A DNA stretch of 9,191 nucleotides from Mageeibacillus sp. UBA1243 (GTDB lineage: Bacteria; Bacillota; Clostridia; UBA1212), in assembly GCA_002308595.1 (NCBI GenBank), contig DBWH01000033.1, positions 19,651-28,841 on the forward strand, in the 5' to 3' direction. Below are positions 7,368 to 9,191 of the stretch, one piece after another. The notes under the pieces were generated by a model, which saw only the letters and a list, made by a program, of their open reading frames with translations, had not been told where the DNA came from and did no database searches. The stretch's first letter is position 1. The number at the start of each line of letters is the position of its first letter. The position numbers and the translations under genes are program-made.

Positions 7368-7551
7368 ATGGCAAATAAAGAGCAGGAAAAGGACAAAGGT
7401 ATTCCATGACAGATTTATCATTATAGATGGAAAGACAGCCTTTCATGTTGGCGCTTCTATAAAGGATGCAGGAAAGAAGTGCTTTGGTATTTCGTTGATA
7501 GATGATTCAGGCGTTTTGGAAGCTTTGTTGCATCGTTTGAAAACTGTGTAA
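7368..7551 (+). pseudogene. remnant of an ORF6N-type protein with a PLD-like C-terminal tail, internally deleted and frameshifted
   Basis: A strong ribosome binding site (GGAGG, 7358-7362) precedes ATG 7368, but this frame encodes only MANKEQEKDKGIP before TGA at 7407-7409. From about 7393 the +1-type neighbouring frame instead reads TKVFHDRFIIIDG, then AFHVGASIKDAGKKC and FGISLIDD, ending in LKTV with a stop at 7549-7551. The H-x-R-x4-D plus GAS-x-KD pattern resembles the phospholipase-D-like tail seen on many phage or mobile-element ORF6N-domain proteins. The simplest reading is that the start and the extreme C-terminus survive and the whole middle was deleted across a frame change. A TTG-initiated 69-residue frame from 7342 exists, but it starts inside the leader hairpin and ignores the ribosome binding site. 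AT-rich composition unlike the neighbours fits acquired DNA. The family name is from memory of the motif, hence moderate confidence. Confidence 0.6.
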
Positions 7552-7585
7552 AACAAAAGTAAAGCAAAAGAGAATCCCGGCAGCG

Positions 7586-7614
7586 TGGAAAACCGCACGG
7601 ATATGTGCTAAAAT
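7586..7614 (+). promoter_or_regulatory. candidate promoter for the flavin reductase/hypothetical pair
   Basis: TGGAAA (7586-7591) lies 17 bases before TAAAAT (7609-7614), and a TG one base upstream of the latter (7606-7607) makes an extended -10. Four of six -35 positions match consensus. It would give a leader of about 45-50 bases. Confidence 0.55.
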
Positions 7615-7657
7615 ACATTGGCGTGTTCCTGATTTGTGAATATGGACAATGTGCATG

Positions 7658-7662
7658 GGAGG
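7658..7662 (+). promoter_or_regulatory. ribosome binding site that fixes the flavin reductase start
   Basis: GGAGG lies 6 bases before ATG 7669. An in-frame upstream GTG at 7636 would add 11 residues but has no comparable site, so ATG 7669 is preferred. Confidence 0.8.
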
Positions 7663-7668
7663 AAGATC

Positions 7669-8229
7669 ATGGGAAGAAAAGACTTTGGCGCAAAGCCGCT
7701 GAGCTATCCGCAGCCTGTGTGGATAATTGCAACTTACGATGAAGACGGCAAGCCCGACGCGATGAATGCCGCATGGGGCGGTATAAGCGAGATGAACGAG
7801 ATTTACGTCTGCCTTTCGGCGGGCCACAAAACGTGCAAAAATTTCGAAAAAACAGGCGCTTTTACCGTTAGCATGGCGGATGCGGGACACATTGCCGGGT
7901 GCGACTACGTGGGTATCGTCAGCGGTAACAAAGAGCCCGATAAGTTTCAGAAGGCAGGCTTTACGGCGACCAAAAGCCGTTTCGTGAACGCGCCTGTCAT
8001 CAACGAGCTTGCGGTGTGCATGGAGTGCCGCGTGATCGAGTACAACAAAAAGTCGTGCATTTTAAGGGGAGAAGTGGTCAACGTGAGCGTTGACGAAAGC
8101 GCTCTGACTGACGGCAAGGTGGACGTAAAGAAAGTTGCACCCGTCTGCTTCGACCCGTTCAACAATACGTATAATATCATCGGCGAGCCGATAGCAAACG
8201 CATTTTCAATAGGGAAAAACTGCAAGTGA
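7669..8229 (+). CDS. flavin reductase-like FMN-binding protein (DIM6/NTAB, flavoredoxin-like)
   Basis: This 186-residue cytoplasmic protein belongs to the flavin reductase-like split-barrel family, which binds FMN and moves electrons between NAD(P)H or ferredoxin-type donors and flavin. The family pattern is visible: PQPVWIIATYDEDGKPDAMN then AAWGGIS (about 15-41), IYVCLSAGHKTCKNFEKTG with AFTVSMAD (about 45-72), CDYVGIVSG (about 79-87), and FVNAPVINELAVCMECRV (about 105-122), the usual strand where substrate loops pack. The C-terminal PVCFDPFNNTYNIIGEPI matches the family's closing segment. Its stop overlaps the ribosome binding site of the next gene, so the two are co-transcribed and probably co-translated. 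The exact electron donor and acceptor cannot be read from sequence. Close anaerobe homologues are often called flavoredoxins, which is a plausible alternative name. Confidence 0.88.
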   Translation: MGRKDFGAKPLSYPQPVWIIATYDEDGKPDAMNAAWGGISEMNEIYVCLSAGHKTCKNFEKTGAFTVSMADAGHIAGCDYVGIVSGNKEPDKFQKAGFTATKSRFVNAPVINELAVCMECRVIEYNKKSCILRGEVVNVSVDESALTDGKVDVKKVAPVCFDPFNNTYNIIGEPIANAFSIGKNCK

Positions 8230-8234
8230 GGAGG
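8228..8234 (+). promoter_or_regulatory. ribosome binding site overlapping the upstream stop
   Basis: GAGGAGG begins within the TGA of the flavin reductase gene and ends 6 bases before ATG 8241. It rules out the in-frame GTG at 8226 as the start and points to translational coupling. Confidence 0.85.
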
Positions 8235-8240
8235 ATTACG

Positions 8241-8888
8241 ATGGGCAGATGCAATTCAAAAATAGCGGCCGGAAACCATCCGGAAATTCAGGGCAACTGG
8301 GAAGAACGCGGCGTTGTAGGACCGCGCATTGAGATCATTGGCGACCGCATTGTGATCCTTTGGCGGGGCGGACCGGTGCTCGACACAAACTTCACAACTG
8401 AGGAGGAAGCGGACGGCACACTGCTTTTCAAACTCGCCAAAAACGGCCTCCGTTACGTGAACTCGCCAAGCGACTACGCAAGCGTTGGAAAAATGACCTA
8501 CAAGGACGACAGGATCACGATGGAGGAGCTTTTTCCGATCACAGGCAGCTCCGTGACTGTTTTTTCAAGGACGGAAAACAACCGCTACGGAAACTACGAT
8601 ATCTTGAGAGACATGTTTGACTGGCTGAAAGGCAGCTGGACCGACGAAAGCGGCTACAACAACATCCGTTTCGAAAAAGACACCGCGACCATTAACGGCG
8701 AGAAGATTAAAATTGTGGTGCTGAAGCCCCGCTGGGCCGGCAACAGTGAATTGGAGATCCGTGACGCCAATGCATCCCGCGGCCTCCCGGGCGGCCTTGC
8801 CTCTCTCAAAATCAAGGACGGCAGGCTTGTCGGCTGCATTCAGGTGTGCGACGCACCGTCAATATACCTGGTTTTCAGTAAAAAATAA
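8241..8888 (+). CDS. hypothetical 215-residue protein, apparent internal duplication of a beta-rich lipocalin-like unit
   Basis: I do not recognise a named family. The protein has no signal peptide or membrane segment and is predicted by eye to be mostly beta-strand. Two halves look alike: a G-x-W turn opens each (GNW 18-20, GSW 131-133), a K-D-x-R-[I/L] turn follows (KDDRI 88-92; KDGRL 192-196), and each ends in S-[V/I]-x-x-FS-[R/K]-type strands (SVTVFSR 104-110; SIYLVFSK 207-214). G-x-W near the start of a strand is also the first lipocalin motif, so each half could be a small ligand-binding barrel or half of one barrel. It lies 11 bases after the flavin reductase gene and shares its promoter, suggesting a linked role such as binding a flavin-pathway substrate; this is inference. 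The start is set by GAGGAGG at 8228-8234. No clear forward terminator follows it. Confidence 0.8.
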   Translation: MGRCNSKIAAGNHPEIQGNWEERGVVGPRIEIIGDRIVILWRGGPVLDTNFTTEEEADGTLLFKLAKNGLRYVNSPSDYASVGKMTYKDDRITMEELFPITGSSVTVFSRTENNRYGNYDILRDMFDWLKGSWTDESGYNNIRFEKDTATINGEKIKIVVLKPRWAGNSELEIRDANASRGLPGGLASLKIKDGRLVGCIQVCDAPSIYLVFSKK

Positions 8889-8932
8889 TCTGCTGAAGCT
8901 TAAATACTTATTGAAAAATAGCAAAAAAACAG

Positions 8933-8985
8933 GTCTCAGACGCCAAAATCATCAGAAAATTGTTGAAAAGACAGGCGTCTGAGAC
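8933..8985. promoter_or_regulatory. 12-bp inverted repeat, candidate operator for the GAPDH gene
   Basis: GTCTCAGACGCC (8933-8944) and GGCGTCTGAGAC (8974-8985) are perfectly complementary over 12 bases with a 29-base spacer. Each arm contains a 9-base palindrome, GTCT-S-AGAC (8933-8941 and 8977-8985), 44 bases apart start to start, about four helical turns. The right arm fills most of the spacer between the -35 and -10 elements of the GAPDH promoter. A protein bound there would block RNA polymerase. On the reverse strand the same hairpin is followed within 3 bases by seven T, so a reverse-strand terminator is an alternative, though its loop is long and no reverse gene is seen. Confidence 0.65.
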
Positions 8986-8991
8986 TATAAT
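8963..8991 (+). promoter_or_regulatory. sigma-70-type promoter of the GAPDH gene
   Basis: TTGAAA (8963-8968), exactly 17 bases, then a perfect TATAAT (8986-8991). This is close to the sigma-A/sigma-70 consensus, as expected for a highly expressed glycolytic gene. Transcription should start near 8998, leaving a leader of about 93 bases. Confidence 0.85.
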
Positions 8992-9000
8992 GTCTTGGAT

Positions 9001-9191
<191 letters not shown>

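Noticed and set aside
7281..7550. Similar stretches TTTGAAACTGTATA (7281-7294) and TTTGAAAACTGTGTA (7536-7550) flanking the pseudogene, as possible direct repeats of an insertion
   Set aside because: They differ by an inserted base and a substitution, are AT-rich and short, and the second is part of the coding tail, so a target-site duplication is not supported.
8933..8991. Forward-strand intrinsic terminator for the hypothetical gene at 8241-8888
   Set aside because: The perfect stem is followed by TATAATGTCTTGG rather than a T-tract and overlaps a promoter, so an operator is the better reading.

Overview
The window looks like a chromosomal segment of an anaerobic, Gram-positive-type bacterium, most likely a Clostridia-like member of the Bacillota. 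This rests on strong GGAGG ribosome binding sites, a FakA/FakB plus PlsY route to phosphatidic acid, and a very large oxygen-sensitive-type 2-hydroxyacyl-CoA dehydratase activase protein. The genus cannot be resolved from sequence alone, and another anaerobic phylum such as Synergistota cannot be excluded. Every intact gene is on the + strand. The long reverse-strand reading frames are shadows of these genes.

Region 1 (1-7089) reads as one operon cut at its 5' end: the C-terminal part of a DegV/FakB fatty-acid-binding protein, fakA (fatty acid kinase, DAK2/DegV-like), plsY (acyl-phosphate:glycerol-3-phosphate acyltransferase), and a 1413-residue protein with two activase ATPase domains followed by DUF2229/HgdB-like domains. 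The first three form a biochemical chain: FakB presents a fatty acid, FakA phosphorylates it, and PlsY moves the acyl group from acyl-phosphate to glycerol-3-phosphate. The role of the giant fourth protein is unknown. An intrinsic terminator at 7158-7189 ends the unit.

Region 2 (about 7190-7560) is visibly more AT-rich. It holds an extended -10 promoter, a leader with three perfect inverted repeats, and the remains of a gene: a start with a good ribosome binding site whose frame stops after 13 codons, followed in another frame by the C-terminal tail of what looks like an ORF6N-type, phospholipase-D-like-tailed protein.

Region 3 (7586-8888) is a two-gene unit with its own promoter: a flavin reductase-like FMN-binding protein, then an unrecognised 215-residue protein that appears to be an internal duplication of a beta-rich, lipocalin-like unit.

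Region 4 (8889-9191) is the control region and first 33 codons of a glyceraldehyde-3-phosphate dehydrogenase gene. Its near-consensus promoter (TTGAAA-17-TATAAT) is interlocked with a perfect 12-bp inverted repeat whose arms each contain a small palindrome (GTCTSAGAC). This is a strong candidate for an uncharacterised operator and is among the most interesting non-coding signals here.
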